NCBI RefSeq assembly: GCF_001544555.2
Contig: NZ_FCOK02000002.1
Coordinates: 186,001-250,000, forward strand
From: Caballeronia udeis
GTDB taxonomy: Bacteria > Pseudomonadota > Gammaproteobacteria > Burkholderiales > Burkholderiaceae
Reading direction: 5' to 3'
DNA length: 64,000 bases
The notes under the pieces were generated by a model. That model saw nothing but the letters and a program-made list of their open reading frames with translations, was not told the origin of the DNA and ran no database searches. The translations under genes were made by a program, and so were the position numbers. Positions 45,841-55,718 of the stretch are shown in pieces (positions within the stretch are counted from its first letter, which is position 1; each line of letters opens with the position of its first letter).

Positions 45841-47199
45841 ATGACAACACAATCCGGCTTGAGCAACACGTTCCAGGCACTGCCCAATCCGCGCGGGGGC
45901 GCCGTGCGGATTGCGGAGATGGCGCTGACCGACGCCCTGCACGCATTCATGCGCGAAGGCGACACGCTCGGTGTCCTGCGCCGCGGGATTGGTGCGTTGC
46001 AGTCGGCCGGCTGGCTGCCGGCGCAGCGGTTCGGCGAGACCCTGGTGTTCGTGTCGCCGCTTGCCGGGCTCAGCGACAAAAATCGCAACCAGTTCGCCGA
46101 GGCACTGCGTGATTTCAGCGCGGCCGTGGAACGCCGCAATCTGCGTGAGCTGGCCTGTTCCACGCTCCTCTTCGAGCATTATCGCGGGCTGCATGCGCTG
46201 ATGGCCGCGCATACCCGGGCCGTGCCCGTTTCCTTCGATGACCTCGCGCTCGCCGGCCGCGCTATCCCGCCGGCTACGCTGCGTTCCATTTCCTCCGAGC
46301 GCCTTGCCCGCGTGCGGGCGCACTACGAACGTGCACTGCTGATGCTGCTGCGCTCGAAGGCGGGCGAGTTGAAGGGGCAGGCGGAAATCGTTTCCATCCT
46401 CGACGCCTGTCTCGCCGATCTCGCCGGTCCCGATCCCTATGATTTCTGGCGTCTGGCGGGCGCGGTTGTCGGCGCATTGCGTTTGCAGCCCGGTGACGAC
46501 AACGTTGCCGACGCGCGTCGTCTGTACGCTCGCTTCAATCTGGTTCTGGCCGATCAGGCGCACGGTTTGTCGCACGCGCCGAAGTCCCTGGTACGCGCCG
46601 CGCTGGCGCTGCTGTGGCGTGATTACGCGTTATACGGCGCGTCTGCAGAGGATTCGGATCAGGTCGATGTGTTGCGCGATTACGGTCTGACCGTGGACTG
46701 GCACGTTGCGGCGACGCAGGCGTCCGAGGAAGCGTGGGAGCGCAATGCAGAGCAGGCGCGTGATGCTTCCACGCGTGATCTGGGCGTATTGCGCGTGAAC
46801 GCGGTTGCGTACGAAGACTTTCTGACGAGCGCCGAGCCGGCGATCGGCGCGTTGATCGAGCACGGGATGTCGGCGCGGGAGGCTGGGCGCATTCACGTGC
46901 CGGCTGCGCTCAAGGCAGCCGACGCGGCGTATCGGCTGGGTGCGGCGGCGTGTGCGATAGGGCTGGGTCATGTCGCGTTGCTGGCCGACACGCTTGGGCT
47001 CGCGTGGCGGCGGATTGCGTACGAGGCGCAGATAACGCCCGACGGTTCACCGCTCGATGCCGCGATTCCCGAGAAAGCCGCTCAGGCGCTGGGTGCAATG
47101 TTGCATCAGGCTGCGGCGGGGATTGCGCCTTCGGAGGGCGGGGCGTCGGTGGCGGCGCTGACCGCGATGATCGAACGAGGCATTACGGTCGCGCGATAG
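45841..47199 (+). CDS. FimL/ChpA-N-like protein (pseudo-Hpt domains)
   Basis: A 452-residue, nearly all-helical protein. The stretches LLRSKAGELKGQAEIVSILD and LFEHYRGLHALMAAH resemble, by memory, the N-terminal region of ChpA and its stand-alone homologue FimL, which modulate twitching motility and cAMP in Pseudomonas. A C-terminal Hpt-like helix (YRLGAAACAIGLGHVALLAD) lacks the phosphorylatable His. Its place after rubredoxin matches the usual location of the pilGHIJ-chpA cluster. The ATG at 45841 is chosen because the protein-like composition begins there. No kinase or receiver domain is fused to it. The assignment is inference. Confidence 0.5.
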   Translation: MTTQSGLSNTFQALPNPRGGAVRIAEMALTDALHAFMREGDTLGVLRRGIGALQSAGWLPAQRFGETLVFVSPLAGLSDKNRNQFAEALRDFSAAVERRNLRELACSTLLFEHYRGLHALMAAHTRAVPVSFDDLALAGRAIPPATLRSISSERLARVRAHYERALLMLLRSKAGELKGQAEIVSILDACLADLAGPDPYDFWRLAGAVVGALRLQPGDDNVADARRLYARFNLVLADQAHGLSHAPKSLVRAALALLWRDYALYGASAEDSDQVDVLRDYGLTVDWHVAATQASEEAWERNAEQARDASTRDLGVLRVNAVAYEDFLTSAEPAIGALIEHGMSAREAGRIHVPAALKAADAAYRLGAAACAIGLGHVALLADTLGLAWRRIAYEAQITPDGSPLDAAIPEKAAQALGAMLHQAAAGIAPSEGGASVAALTAMIERGITVAR

Positions 47200-47261
47200 G
47201 TTTTTTCGCTCGCGCTTAGCGGCAGAATTCGTGCATAAACGTAAGCGCCGGCTTAACTGCG

Positions 47262-48713
47262 CTACTTGACCGCGGCATACCGCGCGAGCGTGACTTTGCG
47301 CGCGGTATCGTGATCGACGACCGGCATCGGATAGTCAGCGCCCAGCGAAATCTTCGCCGCCTTCAACGCATCCGGTTTTGCTTTCCACGGCGCATGGATG
47401 TCTTTATCCGGCAGCGCCGCGAGTTCCGGCACGTAGTGACGGATGAACTTGCCCCCGGTATCGAATTTTTCCGACTGCGTGACCGGATTGAAAATGCGGA
47501 AATACGGCTGTGCGTCGCAACCGCTCGAGGACGCCCATTGCCACCCGCCATTATTCGATGACAGCTCGAAGTCGTTCAGCATTGCCTCGAAATATCGCTC
47601 CCCGCGCCGCCAGTCAAGTCCCAGATCCTTGGTGAGAAAACTCGCCACGACCATCCGCAAGCGGTTATGCATGTAACCCGACTGATTGATCTGGCGCATT
47701 GCAGCATCGACTAGCGGGTAACCCGTCCGGCCTTCGCACCAGGCGGCGAAATTAGCATCCGCGACATCCCCCGTTTCCCACTGTATACCGTCGTACTCCG
47801 GCCTGAACGCCTTGTGGTCGCCCGGCATGCCGACATACGGGAAATGGTGCAGCACCGAAAAATAGAAGTCGCGCCAGATCAATTCGGACAGCCACGTTTC
47901 GGCACCCCGGTTGCCGTGGCGCTGAGCGTCGTGAGCAGTGCGGGCGAGTGCGCGAATGGAGATCGTGCCGTGCCGCAGATGCACGCTGAGATAGCTCGGA
48001 CCCTTGACGGAAGGAAAGTCGCGCGCGCGGTCGTAATCGGCCATGCGGTCGCGGAAGTCATCGAAGAGCTGATACGCGCCGCTCGATCCGGCCGGCAACG
48101 CGGGTGCGTGCGCGGCACTGAATCCAAGCGATTCCAGCGACGCAATGGCGTGCTTCACGCCGGCCGGCGGGCGTGCCAGACCGCCAAGATTTTCTTCCGA
48201 TGCATACGGCTTCAACGCATCCGGCGTCAGCGAGGCGAGCCAGTTGCGCTTATAGGGCGTGAACACGGTGTACGGCTTGCCCGCGCCCGTCAGCACGTCG
48301 TCCTGATGAAAAATGACCTGGTCCTTGAATGTGAAAAACGCCACGTCCGCACTGGCCAGTTTTTTCCCGATATCCTCGTCCCGTGCCTTCGCAGACGGCT
48401 CGTAGTCGCGATTCGTGAATACCGCGTCAACGCCGCATTCGCGGGCCAGCGCCGGGATCTCGTGCGACGGCGTGCCGTGCCGCACCATCAGGCCGCCGCC
48501 CGCGTCGCGCAGGGTTTTATCGAGTTCAATCAGGCTGGCATGAATAAACGGGACACGGCGATCGTTTTGAGGAAGAGGCGAGAGAATTTCGCTGTCGAAA
48601 ACGAAGGCGCACAGCACCCGGCGACAGCGTGTTACTGCGTGATAGAGTGCAGCATGGTCTGCTACGCGCAGGTCTCGTCGAAACCAGACTAGCCCCAGAT
48701 CAAAGTCGGCCAT
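47262..48713 (-). CDS. phrB: Deoxyribodipyrimidine photo-lyase (cyclobutane dimer photolyase)
   Basis: A 483-residue light-driven DNA repair enzyme that splits UV-induced pyrimidine dimers with FAD. The N-terminal antenna domain starts DLGLVWFRRDLRVADHAAL. The FAD-binding region has HLRHGTISIRALAR (about 235-250), ELIWRDFYFSVLHHFP (about 280), and near the end NNGGWQWASSSGCDAQPYFR, the class I CPD photolyase signature; the Trp triad is likely intact. The start at 48713 (second Met of the frame) is the first ATG. It is divergent from yqgE with only 29 bp between the start codons. Confidence 0.95.
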   Translation of the reverse strand: MADFDLGLVWFRRDLRVADHAALYHAVTRCRRVLCAFVFDSEILSPLPQNDRRVPFIHASLIELDKTLRDAGGGLMVRHGTPSHEIPALARECGVDAVFTNRDYEPSAKARDEDIGKKLASADVAFFTFKDQVIFHQDDVLTGAGKPYTVFTPYKRNWLASLTPDALKPYASEENLGGLARPPAGVKHAIASLESLGFSAAHAPALPAGSSGAYQLFDDFRDRMADYDRARDFPSVKGPSYLSVHLRHGTISIRALARTAHDAQRHGNRGAETWLSELIWRDFYFSVLHHFPYVGMPGDHKAFRPEYDGIQWETGDVADANFAAWCEGRTGYPLVDAAMRQINQSGYMHNRLRMVVASFLTKDLGLDWRRGERYFEAMLNDFELSSNNGGWQWASSSGCDAQPYFRIFNPVTQSEKFDTGGKFIRHYVPELAALPDKDIHAPWKAKPDALKAAKISLGADYPMPVVDHDTARKVTLARYAAVK

Positions 48714-48742
48714 CAAGCAGTGCCTTTGCTAAAATTCGAATT

Positions 48743-49321
48743 ATGTCCAAGACTTCCGATCGCATCAATTTGACGAACCAGTTCCTGATCGCCATGCCCA
48801 GCATGGCCGATCCCACGTTCTCGGGAACGGTAGTCTACCTTTGCGATCACAGCGAGCGCGGTGCGCTTGGCCTGGTGATCAACCGGCCGACCGACATCGA
48901 CCTCCAATCGCTTTTCAATCGTATCGACCTGAAACTCGAGATCGAGCCGCTCGTGCATTTGCCTGTCTATTTCGGCGGCCCGGTGCAGACGGAACGTGGC
49001 TTCGTGCTGCACGATCCGGCGGACGGCGACGTCTACACGTCGTCCATGAGCGTTCCCGGCGGCCTCGCCATGACCACGTCGAAAGACGTGCTCGAAGCTG
49101 TTGCGAGCGGCAAGGGGCCCGCACGGTTCCTGCTCACGCTCGGCCATGCCGGCTGGGGTGCCGGGCAACTGGAAGAAGAAATCGCCAAGAACGGCTGGCT
49201 GACCGTGGAAGCGGATCCGCGCATCGTCTTCGACGTACCCGCCGAGGACAAGCTGCAAGCGGCGTTGTCGCTGCTCGGCGTGTCGCTTTCCATGCTCTCG
49301 GGCGAAGCGGGCCACGCATGA
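48743..49321 (+). CDS. yqgE: YqgE/AlgH family protein
   Basis: A 192-residue protein of the YqgE/AlgH family, of unknown activity (AlgH was linked to alginate control in Pseudomonas). The N-terminus is [20 protein letters not shown], with [13 protein letters not shown] near 40 and [20 protein letters not shown] near 135-155, the best-conserved block. It begins the yqgE-ruvX-pyrR-pyrB-pyrC' series; its TGA overlaps the ruvX ATG (ATGA). The frame is open further upstream, but family homology starts at this ATG. Confidence 0.92.
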   Translation: MSKTSDRINLTNQFLIAMPSMADPTFSGTVVYLCDHSERGALGLVINRPTDIDLQSLFNRIDLKLEIEPLVHLPVYFGGPVQTERGFVLHDPADGDVYTSSMSVPGGLAMTTSKDVLEAVASGKGPARFLLTLGHAGWGAGQLEEEIAKNGWLTVEADPRIVFDVPAEDKLQAALSLLGVSLSMLSGEAGHA

Positions 49322-49776
49322 CGGGTGACGCCCGCACCGAAGCCACGCTGCTTGCCTTCGATTACGGCGAGAAACGCATTGGTGTCGCGGTCGGCAATAC
49401 GTTGACCCGGCACGCGCGGGCGCTGACGGTGCTTGAAAACCGCAGCCGCGAATATCGTTTCGAAGTAGTCGGTCAGTTAATTGCCGAATGGAAACCCATG
49501 ACGGTGATTGTCGGCCTGCCCATGCACCCCGACGGCACGCCGCATGAAATGACTCAACTGGCCACGCGTTTCGGCAATCAGTTGAACGGCCGTTTCAGCG
49601 TGCCGGTGAGCTGGGTGGACGAACGGTATTCATCGGTGGAAGCGAAGGCCGAGATGAAGCGCAACGGCGTGAAGATGAATGCAAAAGGCCGTTACGACGA
49701 TATCGACGCCGAAGCCGCACGTGTCATCCTCCAACAGTATCTAGACGGACTTGACGACGATCATGAGTTCCATTGA
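49318..49776 (+). CDS. ruvX: Putative Holliday junction resolvase / pre-16S rRNA nuclease (YqgF)
   Basis: A 152-residue RNase H-like protein. It has [16 protein letters not shown] with the first catalytic Asp (about residue 15), the [17 protein letters not shown] segment near 65-80, and [15 protein letters not shown] with Asp/Glu near 105, plus a final Asp in [15 protein letters not shown]. YqgF has been proposed both as a Holliday junction resolvase and as the nuclease maturing the 16S rRNA 5' end. It overlaps yqgE by 4 bp and pyrR by 14 bp, so all three are coupled. Confidence 0.93.
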   Translation: MTGDARTEATLLAFDYGEKRIGVAVGNTLTRHARALTVLENRSREYRFEVVGQLIAEWKPMTVIVGLPMHPDGTPHEMTQLATRFGNQLNGRFSVPVSWVDERYSSVEAKAEMKRNGVKMNAKGRYDDIDAEAARVILQQYLDGLDDDHEFH

Positions 49777-50278
49777 CGCCGAGGCGCTGTATCGCGAGCT
49801 GCTTGGTCAGATCCGCGCCGCTTATGGCGAGTCGCTGACGCGAGCGGGTGCTCCGGTGCTCGCCGGTATTTACAGCGGCGGCGTGTGGCTGGCCGAACGG
49901 CTGGCCAAGGACCTGAACGCGGCCGAATTCGGCGTGGTGAACGTGTCGTTGCATCGCGACGATTACGCAAAAAAGGGCCTGCACAGCCAGGCCAGCCCCA
50001 CCTCGCTGCCGTTCGAAGTCGACAATCGAAAAATTCTGCTGATCGACGACGTGCTCTCAACGGGCCGGACCGTGCGCGCAGCCGTCAACGAGCTTTATGA
50101 TTTCGGCCGTCCGGCCTCCGTGGAACTAGCCGTGCTCGCCGATCGCGGCGGCCGCGAGTTGCCCATGGCGGCGCGTTTCACCGGCGGTGTGGTCGACGTA
50201 CCCGCGCATGCCAATCTCGTGCTCACGCGGCGCGACGACGGCACGTTGGCGTTCACGACTGAAGCGCGCACGGATTAA
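49763..50278 (+). CDS. pyrR: PyrR-type regulator / uracil phosphoribosyltransferase
   Basis: A 171-residue type I phosphoribosyltransferase. The PRPP loop [20 protein letters not shown] lies around residues 92-111, with [16 protein letters not shown] near 35-50. The family both salvages uracil (uracil + PRPP to UMP) and, in Bacillus, regulates pyr mRNA by binding an attenuator. No attenuator-like structure is obvious in the short 101-bp gap to pyrB, so RNA-level control is not demonstrated here. It starts inside the end of ruvX and precedes pyrB, as part of a pyrimidine operon. Confidence 0.88.
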   Translation: MSSIDAEALYRELLGQIRAAYGESLTRAGAPVLAGIYSGGVWLAERLAKDLNAAEFGVVNVSLHRDDYAKKGLHSQASPTSLPFEVDNRKILLIDDVLSTGRTVRAAVNELYDFGRPASVELAVLADRGGRELPMAARFTGGVVDVPAHANLVLTRRDDGTLAFTTEARTD

Positions 50279-50379
50279 AAACTCGCGCCTGCATGAATCG
50301 CATCGAATAGCAGCGAACCGCCTCTCCGCTTTTCCCCGACAAAAAACAACGCACCAAACAACGCACCACCAGGATCGAC

Positions 50380-51411
50380 ATGAACACGGCCACCCAGGGT
50401 TCTGCCGAAAGCAGCGTGCCGGACAGAAAACCGGCGTCTTCGCGCTACGGTTTTCTCAAAGGCAATCCGCAGCTCACGAAGAACGGCGAACTCAAGCATC
50501 TGCTCACCATAGAAGGACTTCCCCGCGCGATCGTCACGCATATTCTCGATACCGCCGAACAGTTCGTCAGCGTGACGGATCGCGAGATCAAGAAAGTGCC
50601 GTTGCTGCGCGGCAAGTCAGTCTTCAACCTGTTCTTCGAGAACTCCACGCGCACCCGGACCACGTTCGAGATCGCCGCGAAGCGGCTCTCGGCGGACGTG
50701 CTGAACCTGAATATCAATGCGTCGTCCACGAGCAAGGGTGAATCGCTGCTCGACACCATCAACAACCTCTCGGCCATGCACGCGGACATGTTCGTCGTGC
50801 GTCATGCGTCGAGCGGCGCGCCGTACCTGATCGCCGAGCATTGCGCGCCGCATGTGCACGTGATCAATGCCGGCGATGGGCGTCATGCACACCCCACGCA
50901 GGGTTTGCTCGACATGTACACCATCCGTCACTACAAGCGCGATTTCACGAATCTGCGCGTGGCTATTGTGGGCGACATCCTGCATTCGCGCGTCGCCCGT
51001 TCGGACATTCACGCGCTGACCACGCTCGGCGTGCCGGAAGTGCGCGCGATTGGTCCGCGCACCTTGCTGCCCGGCAATCTCAACGAGATGGGCGTGCACG
51101 TGTATCACAACCTCGACGAAGGCTTGAAGGGTGTCGATGTGATCATCATGCTGCGCTTGCAGAACGAACGCATGAGCGGCGCGTTGCTGCCCTCGGCGCA
51201 AGAGTATTTCAAGTCCTGGGGACTCACGCCGGAGCGTCTGGCGCTGGCTGCGCCCGACGCTATCGTGATGCATCCCGGACCGATGAATCGCGGTGTGGAA
51301 ATCGATTCGCAAGTGGCCGACGGCCCGCAATCGGTGATCCTTAACCAGGTCACATTCGGAATTGCCGTGCGGATGGCGGTAATGGGCATCGTTGCCGGAA
51401 ATAACGACTAA
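50380..51411 (+). CDS. pyrB: Aspartate carbamoyltransferase
   Basis: PyrB joins carbamoyl phosphate to aspartate, the first committed step of pyrimidine synthesis. The 343-residue product carries the carbamoyl-phosphate site [18 protein letters not shown] (about 85-102), the [12 protein letters not shown] motif (about 170), and the aspartate-binding loop MLRLQNER (near 250). The N-terminal extension of about 45 residues ([20 protein letters not shown]) is typical of the class with a separate DHOase-like partner. It is followed 3 bp later by the degenerate dihydroorotase-like gene, the same arrangement as in Pseudomonas. Confidence 0.96.
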   Translation: MNTATQGSAESSVPDRKPASSRYGFLKGNPQLTKNGELKHLLTIEGLPRAIVTHILDTAEQFVSVTDREIKKVPLLRGKSVFNLFFENSTRTRTTFEIAAKRLSADVLNLNINASSTSKGESLLDTINNLSAMHADMFVVRHASSGAPYLIAEHCAPHVHVINAGDGRHAHPTQGLLDMYTIRHYKRDFTNLRVAIVGDILHSRVARSDIHALTTLGVPEVRAIGPRTLLPGNLNEMGVHVYHNLDEGLKGVDVIIMLRLQNERMSGALLPSAQEYFKSWGLTPERLALAAPDAIVMHPGPMNRGVEIDSQVADGPQSVILNQVTFGIAVRMAVMGIVAGNND

Positions 51412-51414
51412 ACC

Positions 51415-52692
51415 ATGAAGATCCATATTCAGGGCGGCACGCTCATTGACCCGGCTGCGGGCGCCGAAACCCAGGCCGATGTGTTTATCGCAGCGGGGAA
51501 GATCGTGGCCATTGGCGAGGCCCCCGCCGATTTCGACGCCGCGCGGGTGGTCGATGCAAAAGGGTTGGTTCTTGCGCCGGGTTTCGTCGACTTGTGCGCG
51601 CGGCTGCGCGAGCCGGGTTTCGAACACAAGGCCACGCTCGCGTCAGAAATGGCGGCCGCGGCTGCAGGCGGCGTGACCAGTCTTGTCTGTCCGCCCGATA
51701 CCGATCCCGTTCTCGATGAACCGGGTCTTGTCGAAATGCTCAGGTTTCGCGCGCAGAAGCTGCATCAGGCGCATGTGTATCCGCTCGGCGCGTTGACCGT
51801 GGGGCTCAAGGGCCAGGTGATCACCGAGATGGTCGAGTTGACCGAGTCGGGTTGTATCGGCTTCTCGCAGGCGGATACACCAATTGTGAATACCCGCACG
51901 CTGTTGCGCGCGCTGCAATACGCGACCACGTACGGGTATGCCGTGTGGCTGCGTCCGCAGGACTCTTATATGGCGAGCGGTGGTGTGGCGGCGAGTGGTG
52001 CGGTGGCGTCGCGGCTGGGGTTGTCGGGCGTGCCGGTGTCGGCGGAAACCATCGCGTTGCATACTATTTTCGAGTTGGTCCGGGTGTCGGGGGTGCGCGT
52101 GCACTTGTCGCATTTGTCGTCGGCGGCGGGCGTTGCGCTCGTGCGCCAGGCGAAGGCCGAGGGCTTGCCCGTGACCTGCGACGTGACCATCAACCACGTG
52201 CATCTGACCGATATGGACATCGGTTATTTCAATTCGCAATTCCGCCTGGATCCGCCGTTGCGCTCGCAGCGTGACCGGGATGCGATTCGCGCGGGGCTGG
52301 CGGATGGCACCATCGACGCAATCTGTTCCGATCACACCCCGCTCGACGACGACGAAAAGCTGCTGCCTTTCGCCGAAGCCACGCCGGGCGCGACCGGGCT
52401 GGAACTGCTGCTGTCGCTGACGGTGAAATGGGCGCGTGACGCGAGGGTGCCGCTGGCGAAGGCGCTCACGCGCATCACGACTGCGCCGGCCGGCGTGCTC
52501 AAGCTGAACGCGGGGCGTATAGCGGTCGGCGAGTCAGCCGATCTCTGTCTCTTCGACCCCGCCGCCGAATGGCTCGTTGAACCCGCGAAGCTGAAGAGCC
52601 AGGGGCACAACTCACCGTTCCTCGGTTATGAGCTGCCGGCGCGCGTCCTCATGACGCTTGTCTCCGGGCATATTGCGTATGAAGCGCGCTAA
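51415..52692 (+). CDS. pyrC': Non-catalytic dihydroorotase-like subunit (PyrC'/pDHO)
   Basis: A 425-residue amidohydrolase-fold protein adjacent to pyrB. Active dihydroorotases have DxHxHxR at the start of the barrel; here the motif reads VDLCARLREPG, with Cys61 and Arg63 in place of both metal-binding His. The usual PHH is changed to INH (DVTINHVHLTD), although CSDHTPLDDD is kept. It is thus probably inactive and serves as a structural partner of aspartate carbamoyltransferase, as established for Pseudomonas-type pyrB-pyrC' pairs. A true dihydroorotase must be encoded elsewhere. It starts 3 bp after pyrB. Confidence 0.88.
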   Translation: MKIHIQGGTLIDPAAGAETQADVFIAAGKIVAIGEAPADFDAARVVDAKGLVLAPGFVDLCARLREPGFEHKATLASEMAAAAAGGVTSLVCPPDTDPVLDEPGLVEMLRFRAQKLHQAHVYPLGALTVGLKGQVITEMVELTESGCIGFSQADTPIVNTRTLLRALQYATTYGYAVWLRPQDSYMASGGVAASGAVASRLGLSGVPVSAETIALHTIFELVRVSGVRVHLSHLSSAAGVALVRQAKAEGLPVTCDVTINHVHLTDMDIGYFNSQFRLDPPLRSQRDRDAIRAGLADGTIDAICSDHTPLDDDEKLLPFAEATPGATGLELLLSLTVKWARDARVPLAKALTRITTAPAGVLKLNAGRIAVGESADLCLFDPAAEWLVEPAKLKSQGHNSPFLGYELPARVLMTLVSGHIAYEAR

Positions 52693-52704
52693 CCGGTCCT
52701 GATC

Positions 52705-53514
52705 ATGTTTGCTTTCCGCAAAGCACGGATTTTTGGGCATCTGCTGCACGGGATGTGGACTGTCGCCACGCGTTTTCCCAACGCGACGCCGCAGGTGCGC
52801 ATGGAGCTGAACCGGCGCTGGTCGATTGAAATGTTGCATCGATGCGGGATGAAGCTTGTGGTGCACAACGATCAGGCGCGGCTCGACAGCGGCGCGCTGG
52901 TGGTCGGCAACCATGTGTCCTGGATCGATATCTACGTGATCAACGCATGGCGGCCGACGCCGTTCGTCTCGAAGGCTGAAGTGCGCCAATGGCCGCTGGT
53001 CGGCTGGCTGGCGCAGCAACTCGACACGATCTTCCTGCAACGCGAAAAACGCAGCGACGCCAAACGCATCATGCATGAGCTCTCGGACCGGCTCGTGCGC
53101 GGCGAACTCATGTGCGTGTTTCCGGAAGGGACGACGTCAGTTGGTACTGACTTGCTGCCGTTTCACTCCAACCTGTTTCAGGCGGCTGTGTCGGCGTCCT
53201 GTCCGGTGCAGCCGATCTGCCTGATGTACGAAGGCGCGAACGGACGGCAGTCGGAAGCACCGGCTTATATCGATGACCTGACGCTCGCGTTCACGTTGAA
53301 CGCCATGCTTCGCGATACGCCGCTGACGGCACATCTGTACGTCTGCGATGCGATCGCGCCGGGCGCCGACAGGCGCGTGCTGGCGAAAGAAGCGCAGGCG
53401 GCGGTGGAGGGGGCGTTGCGGCGGATGCAGCAGGGGTTGGGGGCGCCGGCGGCGGTTGTTAGCGATGAGGCGGGCGTGGTTGCCGGGTTCGAAGCGGTGA
53501 CGCCGCGGCAGTGA
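52705..53514 (+). CDS. Lysophospholipid acyltransferase (PlsC-like)
   Basis: A 269-residue 1-acyl-glycerol-3-phosphate acyltransferase homologue, which would acylate lysophosphatidic acid in membrane lipid synthesis. The HX4D catalytic motif is in GNHVSWIDIYVI (about residues 72-77), and the substrate-binding FPEGTTSVG is near 137. The residues between (EVRQWPLVGWLAQQLDTIFL) also fit. The start ATG at 52705 lies 12 bp after pyrC'. It ends the pyr-linked gene series; such genes are often named plsC or olsA-like, but the exact lipid product is uncertain. Confidence 0.87.
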   Translation: MFAFRKARIFGHLLHGMWTVATRFPNATPQVRMELNRRWSIEMLHRCGMKLVVHNDQARLDSGALVVGNHVSWIDIYVINAWRPTPFVSKAEVRQWPLVGWLAQQLDTIFLQREKRSDAKRIMHELSDRLVRGELMCVFPEGTTSVGTDLLPFHSNLFQAAVSASCPVQPICLMYEGANGRQSEAPAYIDDLTLAFTLNAMLRDTPLTAHLYVCDAIAPGADRRVLAKEAQAAVEGALRRMQQGLGAPAAVVSDEAGVVAGFEAVTPRQ

Positions 53515-53601
53515 AGGGTAGACAATTGCAATCCCACTTGAATCGGGCGGAATCGACTGTCGTCGAGATCTTCGTTTATTCCGTCGCTCGGCTATCGGGA
53601 C

Positions 53602-54282
53602 CTATTTCGTCGCGCGAAAGGCGATTGCGCACGGGTATTCGACCGAGTGCATAGCAAGACTGGTGAAACCTGCTTCCATCACGTACGTCCATGCGTCGGC
53701 ACCGAATTCATGCTTCACAGTCAGGTCATCCGTGGATGTCTCCGGATTGCCGTGATAGCTCGGTGGAAGGCCGGCGCGATTGCGCGTCATGCGCCCGACA
53801 ATGATCGGCACGGTGAAGCAAAGCGCTCCTCCTGGCTTGAGCACTCGACGGCATTCCTGTAGTGCGTGGACCGGATTCTCCACATGCTCAAGTGTGTCGG
53901 AATGGATTACCAGATCGAACGTTGCATCAGGGTAGGGAATCGCGTGCATGTCCACTTCCGGATATGCGCCGAAAAGGTACTTTGGGAATAGGCGCAGCCT
54001 AGGGCTTAGCGATCCAGCTTCATTGATTTCAAGGATCGATACATCTCGACCTTCGGGTGATAGCGCGAAGTTTCCAAGTAGTTCGCCGGTTCCCCGCGCC
54101 GCGCGAATTGCGTCAGCCAGAGCAACAGATCGAAGATTCGCGCCGCAAGTGACGCACGTCTCACCTTGTTGACGATTAACGTAGACCGTCTCTGCCTGGG
54201 TGAGTTGCCACTCGTTGATCAGGCGGTCCCACAATATGTCACGGCTTTTGAACTCTGCTTCGCCACAAACGCTGCAGCGCAT
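53602..54282 (-). CDS. SAM-dependent methyltransferase with N-terminal zinc ribbon
   Basis: A 226-residue protein. The N-terminus holds CSVCGEAEF and CVTCGANL, four Cys likely to bind zinc. The methyltransferase part has VSILEINEAGSL as a divergent motif I (no GxGxG), FDLVIHSDTLEHVENPVHAL (motif III area) and RRVLKPGGALCFTVP. Such zinc-ribbon methyltransferases often modify sugars in surface polysaccharide clusters. AAGGAG precedes the ATG at 54282. It lies in a lower-GC insert between the acyltransferase gene and apaH. Confidence 0.83.
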   Translation of the reverse strand: MRCSVCGEAEFKSRDILWDRLINEWQLTQAETVYVNRQQGETCVTCGANLRSVALADAIRAARGTGELLGNFALSPEGRDVSILEINEAGSLSPRLRLFPKYLFGAYPEVDMHAIPYPDATFDLVIHSDTLEHVENPVHALQECRRVLKPGGALCFTVPIIVGRMTRNRAGLPPSYHGNPETSTDDLTVKHEFGADAWTYVMEAGFTSLAMHSVEYPCAIAFRATK

Positions 54283-54494
54283 TTTCGCTCCTTGTAACAA
54301 ACCAAAGAAACATGTTCACCGATGCAGCTTGCGACGCCCTCAGGCAGTATTTTATGCCCTGATATGACCTTCTACATGAAAAAATCCGCCCCAGGCACAG
54401 TCGACAGGGACATAGGGACGCCGAACAACTACGACAAGATAACGGCAGCCACCGCTCGGGCTGCTGCGGTTGTCTTGTAGTCAATGCCCGCGTT

Positions 54495-55531
54495 CTAAGC
54501 AGACAAAGGCCGCAGCTGCTGCTTCGAGTTGGCTAAAATATGGCCGATTCTTGTCATCGGCTTCTCGATGAAACGATGCAGACAATCTGCGGCCATGAGC
54601 GACATAAAGCAACAGATTGGCATGAAGCGGCCCGAAGTGGATCTGCGGGAATATGCCCATGGTGGCTTGTGCGCCAATCAGTTCGATCCGGTACATCGAG
54701 TAGGAGCGGTGACCGACGAGAGCGAATTGACGCGAGCCTGGAATCTCGGCCCACAGCGTGCCCGAGACCAGGTTAGGCATCAATAGCGCGACTATGAAGC
54801 CGTATAACACGACCAGTTGCGCTTCTCCAATCCGGTGATTCAACTCAACTGATTTCCAATGAACTACGCGTAGGACCGCAAACAGGATAAGGCCCGAAGC
54901 GTTCGACAGGAGCACGCGCACGTAGGTTTTACGATAGTGAAAAAACTACCGCCACGGCAGCTCCTATTAACATCACTATGTAGTGGAACGGGTTCCGCAA
55001 ATCAATATGAAATCCGGTCCACCGGCTAAATCCGAGCGCCGTGATGCTCAAAAGAACCAAAGCAATTCGCGAAAAAGCCGCTACTCCGACCGCCGCAATC
55101 ACCGTCGGCCAGACGAAATAAAACTTCCACTCGATGCCGAGTGTCGACGTCATTTTCAACTGCGCGAACGGTGCGAACTCGTTGAGAAACATCAGATAGC
55201 AGGGCGAAGCGGCTTTCATATTCGCCCATGAATCGTCATGCGCCATGTAACTCTGGACCATTACGAAAACATAAACGAGTAAGTAAATTGGCAATATTCT
55301 GAAAGCGCGGCGGATATAGAATACGCACAGCGAAATTGTGTTAGTCGCATCGCGCTCTCGCAAAAGGAGGGTTGTAATCGGATAACCAGATACAACAAAG
55401 AATACGTGGACGCCCAACCAACCAGAAAGCGGCGCCCACAACTCACCGCCAAAATGGACACTGAAGACCAGAAAGATAGCTACTGCCTGCCGGCCGTTGA
55501 GCGCTCTAAAATTTTTAGAGCGCGATGTTAT
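54495..55531 (-). pseudogene. Frameshifted acyltransferase-3 (OafA/YrhL-like) pseudogene
   Basis: The translation in pieces matches integral-membrane O-acyltransferases: ALNGRQAVAIFLVFSVHFGG with the conserved His, LGVHVFFVVSGYPITTLLLR, and RRAFRILPIYLL. The first frame has no in-frame start after a TGA near 55532. It ends at a TAA near 54929 after a run of six T (54940-54945); removing one T restores reading into the following frame, VRVLLSNASGLILFAVLR. A second shift near 54585-54610 is needed to reach the typical C-terminus LHRFIEKPMTRIGH. At least three lesions make a functional protein unlikely. It probably once O-acetylated a polysaccharide. Confidence 0.82.
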
Positions 55532-55718
55532 TCAAATGTCATGTGCTCTCAGCAATAATTTTTTGCGCGGCGTGACAAGCGTTCTGCGATAGCGACCCAC
55601 CCCGGTGCTTAGATTCGGGGTGCGGAGGCTACCTTCCGCATGAAAGCGTGACCTGTTTCCTCGACCATGGCAGCGTTAGGTAAAACGCCTTCCCCAGTTT
55701 CGGTGGACGCTAACTGTG

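Noticed and set aside
50279..50379. PyrR-type RNA attenuator before pyrB
   Set aside because: The 101-bp gap shows no antiterminator/terminator pair, so PyrR-dependent attenuation could not be supported.
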